Shown: piece by piece, positions 8,499 to 16,700 of the stretch
How positions within the stretch are numbered: the stretch's first letter is position 1
Layout of the letters: each line of letters starts with the position of its first letter
Assembly: GCA_964388085.1 (NCBI GenBank)
Contig: CAYLZW010000049.1
Coordinates: forward strand, 1-27,014
Reading direction: 5' to 3'
DNA length: 27,014 nucleotides
From: CAYLZW01 sp964388085
Lineage (GTDB): Bacteria; Myxococcota; UBA727; CAYLZW01
Translations under genes and position numbers: made by a program
Notes under the pieces: model-generated
Databases searched by the model: none
Seen by the model: the letters and a program-made list of their open reading frames with translations, nothing else
What the model was told of the DNA's origin: nothing

Positions 8499-9779
8499 AT
8501 GACTCGTTGGCTCGCACTGTTCACGCTCACATTCGCCGTGGCACCGGCGTGGGCCGCGCCTGTCGCGCTGCCGGCGGCGCACGTTACGTTTGAGGCTCCA
8601 CAGGGATGGATGGTGATGCCTTCGGGCGCCGCCGTCGCCATGACAAAGATCGGCTCGGGGACGAGCATCTACGCGTATCCCGCCGAGGGGCAGAGCGTCG
8701 ACGACGGCAAGCGCGCGGTCGAGGCCATGTTCCCGAACAGCGGCGCCGCGCTCTCGCGTGTGTCGCTGCCGTCGCACAAGGGGCGCGCTGCCGAGGTGAC
8801 GGGCATCGACCGCCTGTTTGGCTTTCCGACGAGGTCTCGCGGCTACTTCCTCTGGTCGCCTCATGGCGACGCGGTGCTGTTGCTCGCGTTCGGTCCGAAG
8901 CTCGGCGACGACGACGTCGCCCTCGTGCGGCAGATCGCGCAGAGCGTCCGCTTCGAGCCTGTGAAGGACGGGCCTGCGGTCGCTATCGAGCTCGGAGGTG
9001 CGTGGGACGGCGTGCAGGTCACCGCCAAGGCCCCAGCCGGCTACCGTATCGCGGAGCAAGAGCAGCGCGCGGTATCGCTCGCCCGAGAGAGACCGACGCG
9101 CGCGCTCCGCTTCGCCATCGTCCTCGGAGACACCGGCGGCATGGCTGGGCTCCTCGAGCGCAGCGCTGCACAGAGCGGCCTGATCCTCGACGGCAAGCCT
9201 CGCAAAGTACGCGGCGGCCTGTGGGCTCCCGTATCGCTGGCCCAGCAAGGGCAGACGCTGCCAGGACACCTGGGCGTACGCAAGCTCAACGCCTCGACGG
9301 CGGTGGTCGCGGTCATCCTCGGGCGCACCCTCGAGCAGGCCGAGCTGCTCAAGCTGCTCTCGAGCGCCAAAGCGCTCCGCATCAAGACCGCTCCCGCCGC
9401 ACGCAGCGCGATGAAGCGGCTCGGGGGCAGCCGAATCTCGTTCCTCGAGTCCTCCTCGTCGTCGATCGGCGGATATAGCGGCTCCTCGACGGAGATCGTG
9501 TGGGAGCTGTGCAGCGACGGCTCGTACAGCTACTACTCGAACGTGAGCAACGCCTTCTCGGGCGGCGCGGGCTCAGCGTCGGCTCGGAATCGCAGCTCGC
9601 ACGAAGGCCGTTGGCTCGTGCGCGCGAACCGGAAGGGCGCGCTCACGCTCGAGCTCGCGACGACGGATGGCGAAACCTTCTCGGTGCCGATCGAGCTCGG
9701 CGGCAATGGAAGCGACACACCCGCGGTGGTCAATGGGCAGCGGATGAAGTTTTGGCGCGCGAGTGATGATTGTGAGTGA
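8499..9779 (+). CDS. exported protein of unknown function
   Basis: A 426-residue protein with a signal peptide (MTRWLALFTLTFAVAPAWAA, cleavage after AWA). I chose ATG 8499 because GGGGGG lies four bases upstream and the signal peptide begins there; a frame from 8466 adds eleven residues without a site. The first 150 residues (VTFEAPQGWMVMPSG, later VDDGKRAVEAMF) look like a PsbP- or DUF1795-like beta/alpha fold. A second similar part follows, then a Ser-rich segment (ESSSSSIGGYSGSSTE). The C-terminal beta domain ends with SDGSYSYYSNVSNAFSGG and GRWLVRANRKGALTLEL. It is probably periplasmic. The degenerate repeat array begins directly after its stop. Confidence 0.78.
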   Translation: MTRWLALFTLTFAVAPAWAAPVALPAAHVTFEAPQGWMVMPSGAAVAMTKIGSGTSIYAYPAEGQSVDDGKRAVEAMFPNSGAALSRVSLPSHKGRAAEVTGIDRLFGFPTRSRGYFLWSPHGDAVLLLAFGPKLGDDDVALVRQIAQSVRFEPVKDGPAVAIELGGAWDGVQVTAKAPAGYRIAEQEQRAVSLARERPTRALRFAIVLGDTGGMAGLLERSAAQSGLILDGKPRKVRGGLWAPVSLAQQGQTLPGHLGVRKLNASTAVVAVILGRTLEQAELLKLLSSAKALRIKTAPAARSAMKRLGGSRISFLESSSSSIGGYSGSSTEIVWELCSDGSYSYYSNVSNAFSGGAGSASARNRSSHEGRWLVRANRKGALTLELATTDGETFSVPIELGGNGSDTPAVVNGQRMKFWRASDDCE

Positions 9780-9874
9780 CGTTTGGGCTTCAATGAGGCT
9801 GCCCCGTCGACGAGGGAGACGACTGCCTCCGCCGACGTCACGCCGGGGACATGCCTCAATGAAGCCCAAACGTC
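9778..9874. repeat. 22-bp inverted repeat with one mismatch
   Basis: The arms at 9778-9799 and 9853-9874 are reverse complements with a single mismatch, separated by 53 bp. The left arm starts in the stop codon region of the exported-protein gene and covers the 5' half of the first CRISPR-like repeat. The right arm covers the 5' half of the second repeat. The second repeat thus has an inverted left half joined to a normal right half. Confidence 0.8.
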
Positions 9875-10033
9875 GACGAGGGAGAAGGCTGACAAGCTCT
9901 CGCAGGCGCTCACGGTGGCGGTGCTTCAAATGAGGTTCCCCTGTCAACGAGGGAGAAGGACACCGCGGCGACCGGGTTGCACATGCACCGGCTCAGCGTG
10001 CTTCAATGAGGCTCCCCCTCGACGAGGGAGAAG
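9788..10033 (-). CRISPR. degenerate CRISPR-like array, four diverged repeats, no cas genes
   Basis: Four related repeats lie at 9788-9821, 9854-9887, 9924-9958 and 10001-10033, separated by unrelated sequences of 32, 36 and 42 bp. On the plus strand they run from CTTCAATGAGG through a C-rich centre to TCGACGAGGGAGAAG. On the minus strand each therefore ends in GCCTCATTGAAG, like the ATTGAAAC/ATTGAAGC 3' handle of type I-C and type III repeats. The best copy (10001-10033) keeps a stem CCCTC/GAGGG. No two copies are identical and lengths vary from 33 to 35, which fits a decayed array rather than an active one. Taking the minus strand as sense, the left copies are on the trailer side and are the most diverged, as expected. 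No cas gene is present in the window. A family of other dispersed repeats is the alternative. Confidence 0.6.
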
Positions 10034-10039
10034 GTGTGA

Positions 10040-10189
10040 ACGGCAGCCTAGATCCGAGTCGGTGCTGCAGCTCCCCGACACCTGCGCCTCGGCTACCGAT
10101 GGGCTGGCCGCGTCGTCAGGTTCCATGAGGGTGCCGTCGCCGACGACTGGCAGCAGGATGGCGAGCGCGAGCAGCGAGGAGCGCAGCAT
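10040..10189 (-). pseudogene. 5' fragment of a signal-peptide protein gene
   Basis: From ATG 10189 about 50 codons read as a signal peptide (MLRSSLLALAILLPVV) followed by an acidic mature start with two Cys (SGSCSTDSDLGC). The frame then runs straight into the last CRISPR-like repeat, where the translation becomes repeat sequence. The gene seems to have lost its 3' part at the edge of the array. No clear ribosome binding site is seen, so a chance frame is possible. Confidence 0.4.
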
Positions 10190-10275
10190 GAGGGCTGGAT
10201 AGCTCTCTGGCCTGCGGGGGACTGTGATTGTGGGCACCTTCCGGCGGGTTCGCGGGATAGCCGGGCCCCCGACTG

Positions 10276-10298
10276 GGCCCCGTCGTCGAGGGAGAATG
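10276..10298 (-). repeat. half copy of the CRISPR-like repeat
   Basis: The 23 bp at 10276-10298 match the conserved right half of the repeats (GCCCCGTCGTCGAGGGAGAA against GCCCCGTCGACGAGGGAGAC of the first repeat). The left half with CTTCAATGAGG is missing. It lies 243 bp to the right of the last full repeat. The rest of the gap from 10190 to 10358 holds nothing else I can identify. Confidence 0.5.
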
Positions 10299-10358
10299 CT
10301 GGCGATGGTGCCGGGATAGCGCGCGCTCAGATCGTGCCCGGGCACATGGCGGCGGGCG

Positions 10359-10712
10359 CTACAGGTGCTTCTCGTCGATGCCCAGGATGTTCGCGAGGCG
10401 CTGCTTCACTTCGTCCATCACCTCCTCGGGCACCCTCCCCAACCTTTGTTGGAATCGCAGCGGGGCGTCTACGCAGCGAAGCTGCCACGTATCGACCACC
10501 GATGGCTTGCTGAGGCCGGCTGCCGAATAGTCGGCAATGGCGACGAAGATTGGAGACGATCGCGCGCCGCGGGCCTCTGTAATCGGAACGACGGTGACGA
10601 GCCCGAGCTTCGACGCCGGAGTCAGGACGAGACACGGCCGCGTCTTCTTCTTCTCGGCGCCCTGGGTCGGGTTCAGCTTCACGACGACGACATCGCCCGG
10701 CTCAGTCTTCAT
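10359..10712 (-). CDS. mazF: MazF/PemK-type toxin (mRNA endoribonuclease)
   Basis: A 117-residue protein of the PemK/MazF family. The N-terminal strand GDVVVVKLNPTQGAEKKKTRPCLVL gives the usual GDVV..L.P..G.E..KTRP pattern with the conserved Arg near residue 26. VTVVPIT follows, as in the family's second conserved block. Toxins of this family cut RNA at short sequences to stop growth. The start overlaps the antitoxin stop by 11 bp, so the pair is translated together. The C-terminus (VPEEVMDEVKQRLANILGI) matches the final helix. Length and motifs are complete. Confidence 0.93.
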   Translation of the reverse strand: MKTEPGDVVVVKLNPTQGAEKKKTRPCLVLTPASKLGLVTVVPITEARGARSSPIFVAIADYSAAGLSKPSVVDTWQLRCVDAPLRFQQRLGRVPEEVMDEVKQRLANILGIDEKHL

Positions 10713-10953
10713 CCCGGAAGTCCTCGCCGTCGATGGAGCCCCACGCGTGTACGGCCTCGTACGACTCGAGCGCCGACTCGAGCCAGTCCCTCCTGCGCTC
10801 GGCCCGGGTGGGCACGCGCTCGAGGACGATGCGACCTTCGGCCGGGTCCCCTACGAAGCGCACCTCGTCTCCCTCCTTCAAGTTCAACATCTGGCGGATC
10901 TTCCTCGGGATCACGAGCTGGCCCTTGGCGCTGATGCGGGCGGTGGCTGCCAT
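10702..10953 (-). CDS. mazE: AbrB/MazE-type antitoxin
   Basis: An 83-residue protein whose N-terminus (TARISAKGQLVIPRKIRQMLNLKEGDEV) is a typical SpoVT-AbrB swapped-hairpin DNA-binding domain. Its acidic C-terminal tail (AWGSIDGEDFRDED) is the usual toxin-binding part. I chose ATG 10953 because AGGAGGT lies seven bases upstream; the longer frame to 11010 has no site. It is the first gene of the toxin-antitoxin operon and would neutralise the MazF-type toxin and repress its own promoter. A palindrome over the ribosome binding site is the likely operator. Confidence 0.92.
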   Translation of the reverse strand: MAATARISAKGQLVIPRKIRQMLNLKEGDEVRFVGDPAEGRIVLERVPTRAERRRDWLESALESYEAVHAWGSIDGEDFRDED

Positions 10954-10961
10954 GGCGGACC

Positions 10962-10980
10962 TCCTACGTCTTACGTAGGA
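10962..10980. promoter_or_regulatory. operator palindrome of the mazEF operon
   Basis: TCCTACGT and ACGTAGGA flank a 3-bp centre, a perfect 19-bp inverted repeat. It begins nine bases before the antitoxin ATG and overlaps the AGGAGGT ribosome binding site. AbrB-type antitoxins bind such palindromes at their own promoters. It could also act in the RNA as a hairpin masking the ribosome binding site. Confidence 0.8.
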
Positions 10981-11031
10981 TGTCATTCCTCCATCGCACC
11001 GGCAAGCCATCGCCGGGAGCCCATGAGGATG

Positions 11032-11083
11032 CTTCGGGGAGCGACTCGCGAAACCCGAGAAGCAAGGAGGCGCCTCCCCGAAG
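11032..11083 (-). terminator. possible stem-loop after drmC
   Basis: CTTCGGGGAG (11032-11041) and CTCCCCGAAG (11074-11083) are perfect 10-bp inverted arms with a 32-bp loop, 32 bp beyond the drmC stop. There is no T-tract and the loop is long, so a role as transcription terminator is uncertain. Confidence 0.4.
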
Positions 11084-11115
11084 TCGTTGATTCACATGGC
11101 TGCGAGGTGCGCCGA

Positions 11116-11928
11116 CTACACCAGACCCGGCACCTGCCGCGCGATCCCACGGGCCACCAGCGCATCAAACTGCTCAACGACCGCCTTCGCCAGGAGCGCG
11201 TTCTCCACCAAAAGCCCCGCCTCGATGTTCCGCCGCTGGGCCGCCTCCGTCAGGTTCGCCGACGTCAGCAGCACTCGTGCCCCATCGACCACGATGACCT
11301 TCGCGTGCAACGAGGCCCGCTGCTTCGGGTCCTTCGCGACAGTCCGCGGGTCATAGAACACCGAAGGTAGCGGTACGTCCTTGGGCCAGTGCTTCTCCCG
11401 GAAGTCCTTCGCGAACCGCACCAGGAGCTCGCTCTCGCTCGCCGTGACGTCGTCCCAGTCCCGGTGGATGTGCAGGTACATCCGCACCTTCAGCTGCGGG
11501 CGCTGCCGCACGCGGTCCGCGAGCTCTTTCAGCACTTCCCTGCCGTCGTGCAGCGCGTACGACGCCAACACGATCTCGTGCTCCGCCGACCGGAACAGCT
11601 CCGTAACCGCCACCCACGTATCCCGAGCGACCGAGCCCGTGCCCTCGGGACCGGTCCAGATGAACTCAACCTCGTCATGAGCCATCTGCACGGAACGGCG
11701 CTCGTCTGCGAGCAGCTCGAGCCAGGTCGCCATCGCTTCCGCGGGAGGCTTGCCCGCGAGCGCTTCGAGCGCGCCGCACACGGACTCCGCCACCTCGTTC
11801 CGTACATGCTTCGCCACCGCCGTCGTCGTGAACGGTGCCGCCAATGCTCCCGAGGCCAGCGCCTGCGCGAGCTTCTGCAGCTCACTCCTCGTCAACACCG
11901 ACAACGAGTGACCCGGGCCGGCCGTCAT
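11116..11928 (-). CDS. drmC: DISARM protein DrmC, phospholipase D-like
   Basis: A 270-residue protein with one phospholipase D (HKD) motif, HAKVIVVDGARVLLTSANLT, beginning near residue 207. This gives the H-x-K-x4-D core and the following Ser-Ala-Asn. A single motif means the active site would need a dimer. DrmC is the third core gene of DISARM, a multi-gene system that blocks phage DNA; in studied systems drmC is less essential than drmA and drmB. I chose ATG 11928 because it overlaps the drmB stop by ATGA. A frame to 12054 would run 126 bp into drmB. It is the last gene of the operon. Location next to drmA and drmB supports the call. Confidence 0.9.
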   Translation of the reverse strand: MTAGPGHSLSVLTRSELQKLAQALASGALAAPFTTTAVAKHVRNEVAESVCGALEALAGKPPAEAMATWLELLADERRSVQMAHDEVEFIWTGPEGTGSVARDTWVAVTELFRSAEHEIVLASYALHDGREVLKELADRVRQRPQLKVRMYLHIHRDWDDVTASESELLVRFAKDFREKHWPKDVPLPSVFYDPRTVAKDPKQRASLHAKVIVVDGARVLLTSANLTEAAQRRNIEAGLLVENALLAKAVVEQFDALVARGIARQVPGLV

Positions 11929-13763
11929 GCGTCGAAGTCCTCGAAGAACGCCGCATTGGCCTCGCCCACCGTCGGCACGACCAGCGCCCGATCGAGGAAG
12001 CGATTCTGCGCCTCGCAGGACGGCTCCGCGATCAGCAGGCAACCATGACAACACGCACCATGAAGGAAGCGTTCCTCGGCGCCGTCGTCCGGTCGATGCT
12101 CGGCGCAGACCGGGTCGTTGCTGCAGAGGGCGCCGATGCGAAGCGCAGCCGAGAGGTGATGAACGAACTTCTTACCGACCTCCACGATGCCGCCGAGCGT
12201 GCCCTCGGCGTCGGTGCTGCCAGTAAAGAGCAGAATCCCGCTGGCCTCCTCCCCGAGGTAGATGCGCTCGCGGATGGAGCTGGCGGAGTATCCGCACTCC
12301 AGCGAAATGGCGGTGACCAGCAAGTGGCTGAGGGAGTGCAACATCACGTAGGGCCCGCCTACGAACTTCGCCTCCTTCTTCTTTTCGTTGGTCTTCCAAG
12401 TGTTGAACGCGCGGACGAACTGCTTGCCGCGCTCGCGCACCGCTGCGCGCTCCATCCACTCCTTGATGGCCTTGGTGTGGAACGAGACGAAGAAGCCCTC
12501 GCCGTGGTTCTCGACGGCGGGTAGCCACTTCGGCTCGAGAGACAGGGAGGCGCGATTGAGATCCTCCATGTCGAGCTCGCCGTCGACGTCGGGCATGATG
12601 GACTCGAAGCGCGTGAAGCCGACCTGCGCCCGCACCTCGCGGAGGCGATGCACGAGGACGACGCGGTCGAGCTTCCCGTCGAGCCATGAGGGCACCGACT
12701 TGAGCGGGTACGTGCGCGCGTAGAAGTCGCCGTCCGGGATGTCCTCCGAGAGCTGATCGGGGAGGTCGAGGAGCGTCTCGAGCTCGATCTGCTTGAGCTT
12801 CCTTTCAGGAGGCGCCGTGCCCTTCTTCCGACGCTGAATCTCGGCCCATACCTTCTCCGAGGAGAAGCCTTCGAGCGAGGCGCCGACCTTCGGGCGCTTG
12901 CGCTCCTTCTCGAGGTCGCCTTCATCCTCGACGAACTGCAGGTTCTCCTCCCAGACCGCGTCGACCGCCTTCTTGAGGGCTGCCGTCGCGTCCGGAATGT
13001 GGATGACGCTGAGCGACTGGGAGAAGTAGGCGTTCGAAGCAGAGCGGACGAGCAGCTTCGCAGGCGTCGGCTTGCCGCCGTCCGTCATGCAGGGCTCATT
13101 CGCATGGCGTCCCAGCCACGGCCGCTCACCACCACAAGGACCGAGCGGATACGCCGTTTCCTTCGTGGGATACGCGGACGACAGGCGGCGCTCACCGCCG
13201 CACTCGCATGCGACGACCAGCTCGTCGAAGTCGCCCGACGTGCCCCGCTCCTCGAGCCAGAGCTGGCGCTGGCAACGGTTGCTCGTATGCGGGACGAAGA
13301 CGCGCCAGTTGATGTCGCTGATATGGCCTCGAGGACACGCGCGGACGAAGCGCACCGGAACAACCGCGCGCCGCTGCTTCTCGTAACGGAAGCGTCCCTT
13401 CTCGAGCTGCGACAGGTGGACGAGCGGTCGCGCGCGTCCGCGCATCTCCTTGCCGATCGGGCGCTCGTATTGGGCGACGAACCACTCGGGGAACTGCCAC
13501 ACGGTGATGGCGGTCGCCGCGCCGTCGGCGGCGCCTTCCTGCGTCGGTGGCGCGAACAGGCCGATCTCGTCGACACCGAGGATCTCCGCCGCCCGCGCTT
13601 GCAGACGCTCCTCGTAGATGGGGCGGTCCGGCGTCGGCCAGTGGTCGAGGCCGCCGACGAGGACCGAGTAGCGCGGCAGGTCGATCATGGCGCCCGGCCC
13701 GTAGGTCGTGAGCAGCTGGCTCTGGCGGACTTCGCCGTGGGCTTTCTTGTTTCCTGCGCTCAT
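11925..13763 (-). CDS. drmB: DISARM protein DrmB (DUF1998)
   Basis: A 612-residue protein. The N-terminus QSQLLTTYGPGAMIDLP and GGLDHW are characteristic of DrmB. A Cys-containing region reads RACPRGHISDINW and later CECGGERR. The C-terminal DUF1998 part (about residues 470-590) has HSLSHLL, ERIYLGE, GILLFTGSTDAEGTLGG and a four-Cys cluster (CSNDPVC, CCHGC) likely to bind zinc. In DISARM, DrmB pairs with the helicase DrmA to form a complex that acts on incoming phage DNA. It starts with an ATGA overlap on drmA and ends with one on drmC, so the three genes are tightly coupled. Length is as expected for the family. Confidence 0.94.
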   Translation of the reverse strand: MSAGNKKAHGEVRQSQLLTTYGPGAMIDLPRYSVLVGGLDHWPTPDRPIYEERLQARAAEILGVDEIGLFAPPTQEGAADGAATAITVWQFPEWFVAQYERPIGKEMRGRARPLVHLSQLEKGRFRYEKQRRAVVPVRFVRACPRGHISDINWRVFVPHTSNRCQRQLWLEERGTSGDFDELVVACECGGERRLSSAYPTKETAYPLGPCGGERPWLGRHANEPCMTDGGKPTPAKLLVRSASNAYFSQSLSVIHIPDATAALKKAVDAVWEENLQFVEDEGDLEKERKRPKVGASLEGFSSEKVWAEIQRRKKGTAPPERKLKQIELETLLDLPDQLSEDIPDGDFYARTYPLKSVPSWLDGKLDRVVLVHRLREVRAQVGFTRFESIMPDVDGELDMEDLNRASLSLEPKWLPAVENHGEGFFVSFHTKAIKEWMERAAVRERGKQFVRAFNTWKTNEKKKEAKFVGGPYVMLHSLSHLLVTAISLECGYSASSIRERIYLGEEASGILLFTGSTDAEGTLGGIVEVGKKFVHHLSAALRIGALCSNDPVCAEHRPDDGAEERFLHGACCHGCLLIAEPSCEAQNRFLDRALVVPTVGEANAAFFEDFDA

Positions 13764-16700
13764 GCCGCGTCCTCGTCGCCATCGAGCTCGTCGACTTCCG
13801 ATTCATCGAGCCGCTTCATGTACAGGCCGACCGTCGGCTCGACGTCCCGCAGCGAACGGTTGGCCTTGAACTGCTGCCAGGACTTCGGCGAGAGCTTCGC
13901 GCGCTCGGGGTCCAGCGGCATGTGGAGCAACCGAGCGGGACCCTCGACCTCGCGTTGGTATTGCAGACCTCCGAGCTCGCCCTGTTGGTCGGCGACGGCC
14001 TGCCACGCGCTCAGTAGGTTGGCGGCGCGGCCGATGAGCTTCTTGCGCAGCGCCTCCGCTTCGTCGGGAGGTAGGTCCGCGTGACGCTCAGCGCGGTCAC
14101 CGAGGACCTTGGCGACGAAGTCCTTCACCTCGTCCTTGCGCTTCCAGATCTCGCCCGCCCCTCTCGGCGGCGTGAGCTCGTCGAAGCCGAGCCGCGCCAG
14201 CGCGACGACGACTCCAGCCAGCGCACGGTCCACCGCCCGCGGTGCAAACGGCGTCACGCTCGTCGCCTCGACGGACCGATAGAAGCTCTGGTGATAGCTC
14301 TCGAAGCGCTCGTAGTGGGACCGGTCGCGCGGCTTGTGAATGTTCAAGAGCGTCACGACGAGGCCTGACTTGGCGTCGTCGCGGCCGACGCGGCTGGTTG
14401 CCTGGATATATTCCGCCGTCGTCTTCGGCTGGCCCATCACGACCATCAGGCCTAGGCGGGTGATGTCGAGACCAACCGAGATCATGTTGGTCGCGAGCGC
14501 GATGTCGACGCTGTCTTTGGCCGCAAAGGGAAGTGACAGCCGGCGCTTCACCTCGGCGACATCGGAGGTCGAGACACGGCTCGTAAGCTCAACAACGAGC
14601 TCGCCTCGGTTCGAGCGAAGCGTCCGCGCAGCCAGCGGTCCCTTCGTCTCCCCCTCACGACGTCGAGTTCCGTAGCCACGAAGACGCGTCGAGACCTCGT
14701 CCTCGACAACGCGCCGCGAACCGCCCAGCTCGCGCAGGCTGTTGAAGTAGCCGAGAAGCGTCATGTACGGGTCGGCCGGGTTCGCTGGGTTCTTGTCGCC
14801 CTCGTTGTCCTTCCACGCTCGCTCGGCTGCCGCGAGGAGCGCGAGATAGACGCGGTGGAGCATCACCTTGCCGCTGCGCCCTTGCGCCGCGACGCCCACG
14901 TACCGGCGGCCGTGCTTCTTGGTGATGGGCACGGTGACCGCGAAGAATGAGTCTCTGAGGTCAGGCCCGGGCGGCGGGAACACCTGCACGTCGCCGCGAG
15001 CGAACAGCGCCTGAATCTGGCTGCGCGCGCGCCGCACGGTCGCCGTCGAGGCGACCACCTTCGGCTTGTGCTTCCCATCCGGGCACAGCGCCTCGATGGC
15101 GGCCTCGTAGAAGCCCGCGATGGTGCCGAGCGGACCCGAGATGAGGTGGAGCTCGTCCTGGACGATGAGATCGGGCGGCGGCAGGGAGTGCCCAGGCAGC
15201 GGCTTGCCCTCGCCGGGATCGCACGGGCCGTAGAAGCCCGACTTGTCGAAGCGGCTCACCTTCCCGAACAACGCGCCCGTCTGGCCGGTCCACGGCATGG
15301 CCGCGAACTTGTCGATGGTCGCGATGATGAAGCAGGGCAGGCGCCGATAGAGCTCGTCGTCGACAGCGATGATCGGCAGCGGGTTGTCGCGATTGAAGTC
15401 ACAGCGCCTGCCCTTGGTACAGACGATGCGCAGCGACGTCGGGTTGTCGCTGTCCGGCGACGACCCGCGCATGAGCGTGAACGACGTTGACGTGAACTCC
15501 GAGCCACACCAGGGACAGCTATCGAGAGGAATCGGGACCGGGTGACGTTTCGGGTCCGTCCCGTAACGGGTGACGCGGGTGCGCGCGTTGTGCTCGTCCT
15601 TATCGCCCTTCTTGCCCATGCGGTTGGGCGTCGCTGCCTGCCCGACCCAGAGCCCGATCTCGAACGGCCAGTCACCGAGCTTCTTCGAGTCTTCCTGCCG
15701 CTCCAGCTCCAGGGCACAGATAAGCGTCGCCGCGCGCGAGAGCTGGTCGAGGGTGAGCAGGCGCAGCGTGTAGCGCATGAGCACGGTGACGCCGGCCGAG
15801 CTGATGCCCTCCTTCGTCAAGCGCCGATAGACGAGCGTGAACGCCGCGAGGCCGAGGTAGGCCTCGGTCTTGCCGCCGCCGGTGGGGAAGAAGATGAGGT
15901 CGACGACGTCGCGATCCGGGTGGTCCGGCTTCACGATGCCTTCGAGGTTCATGACGATGAACGCGATCTGGAACAGGCGCCAGCGTGGAGCGTTCTCGAC
16001 GCTGTAGTAGCCGCTGCGATCCCGCTGCCGCGCCTGCCGCGCCATGACCTTGTTCGCGAGCCGGAACGCTTCCAGCGCGCGCGCATCGCTCTCGAGGACC
16101 GCGAGGCCGCTCTCGATGCGCTTCTTCGCCCGCGTCGCCTGCGTCATGAGGTCGGCCAGCACCTCCTGTCGCTGCTGGCCATCGACAGTGGTCTTCGCCT
16201 GGCGCTCAATCCACTCGCCGTACGCCGTGACGACGGCGCCAAGCCGCTTGCGGACGTCGGCCGCGGTCTCGCATGTGGCGAGCCCTTCCATGCCGACGTC
16301 GACGTCTTCGACCTCCTGCGGCGTGACCTTCTCGACGTCCCAGGTCGGGACCCACTCTGTGCGGACGAGCTGGCAGCGGGGCGTTGTCCCATCAACGACG
16401 ACGACGGCCTTGGTGGACACGTTGTGGCCGACGGCCCACTCGTAGACATCGCGGTAGCGCAGGTCCGCGACCTGTTCGTCTTCGTCGCCGGTGTCGAGGC
16501 CGCTCAGGTTGGGCCGCGGGACGAAGCCCTCGGCGCAATGGACCTCGAGGCTCGCTTGGAAGGCGAACGCTTCGTCGCGCGCGATGTCCGCGATCGGCTC
16601 CCGGTGGTTCACGAGGAACACCGAGACAGCGCGCGTGCCTGGCGGCATGCCACCGACGCTCGCGGCCGCCACGCTGACGAGCTTCGAGTGCACGACCAGC

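Noticed and set aside
7854..9269. Minus-strand open frame of 471 codons
   Set aside because: It is opposite the cyclotransferase-like and exported-protein genes and is rich in Arg, Pro and Ser without structure.
11011..11115. Possible small RNA gene between mazE and drmC
   Set aside because: Only a 10-bp stem with a long loop is visible, with no promoter or T-tract; it is better listed as a weak terminator candidate.
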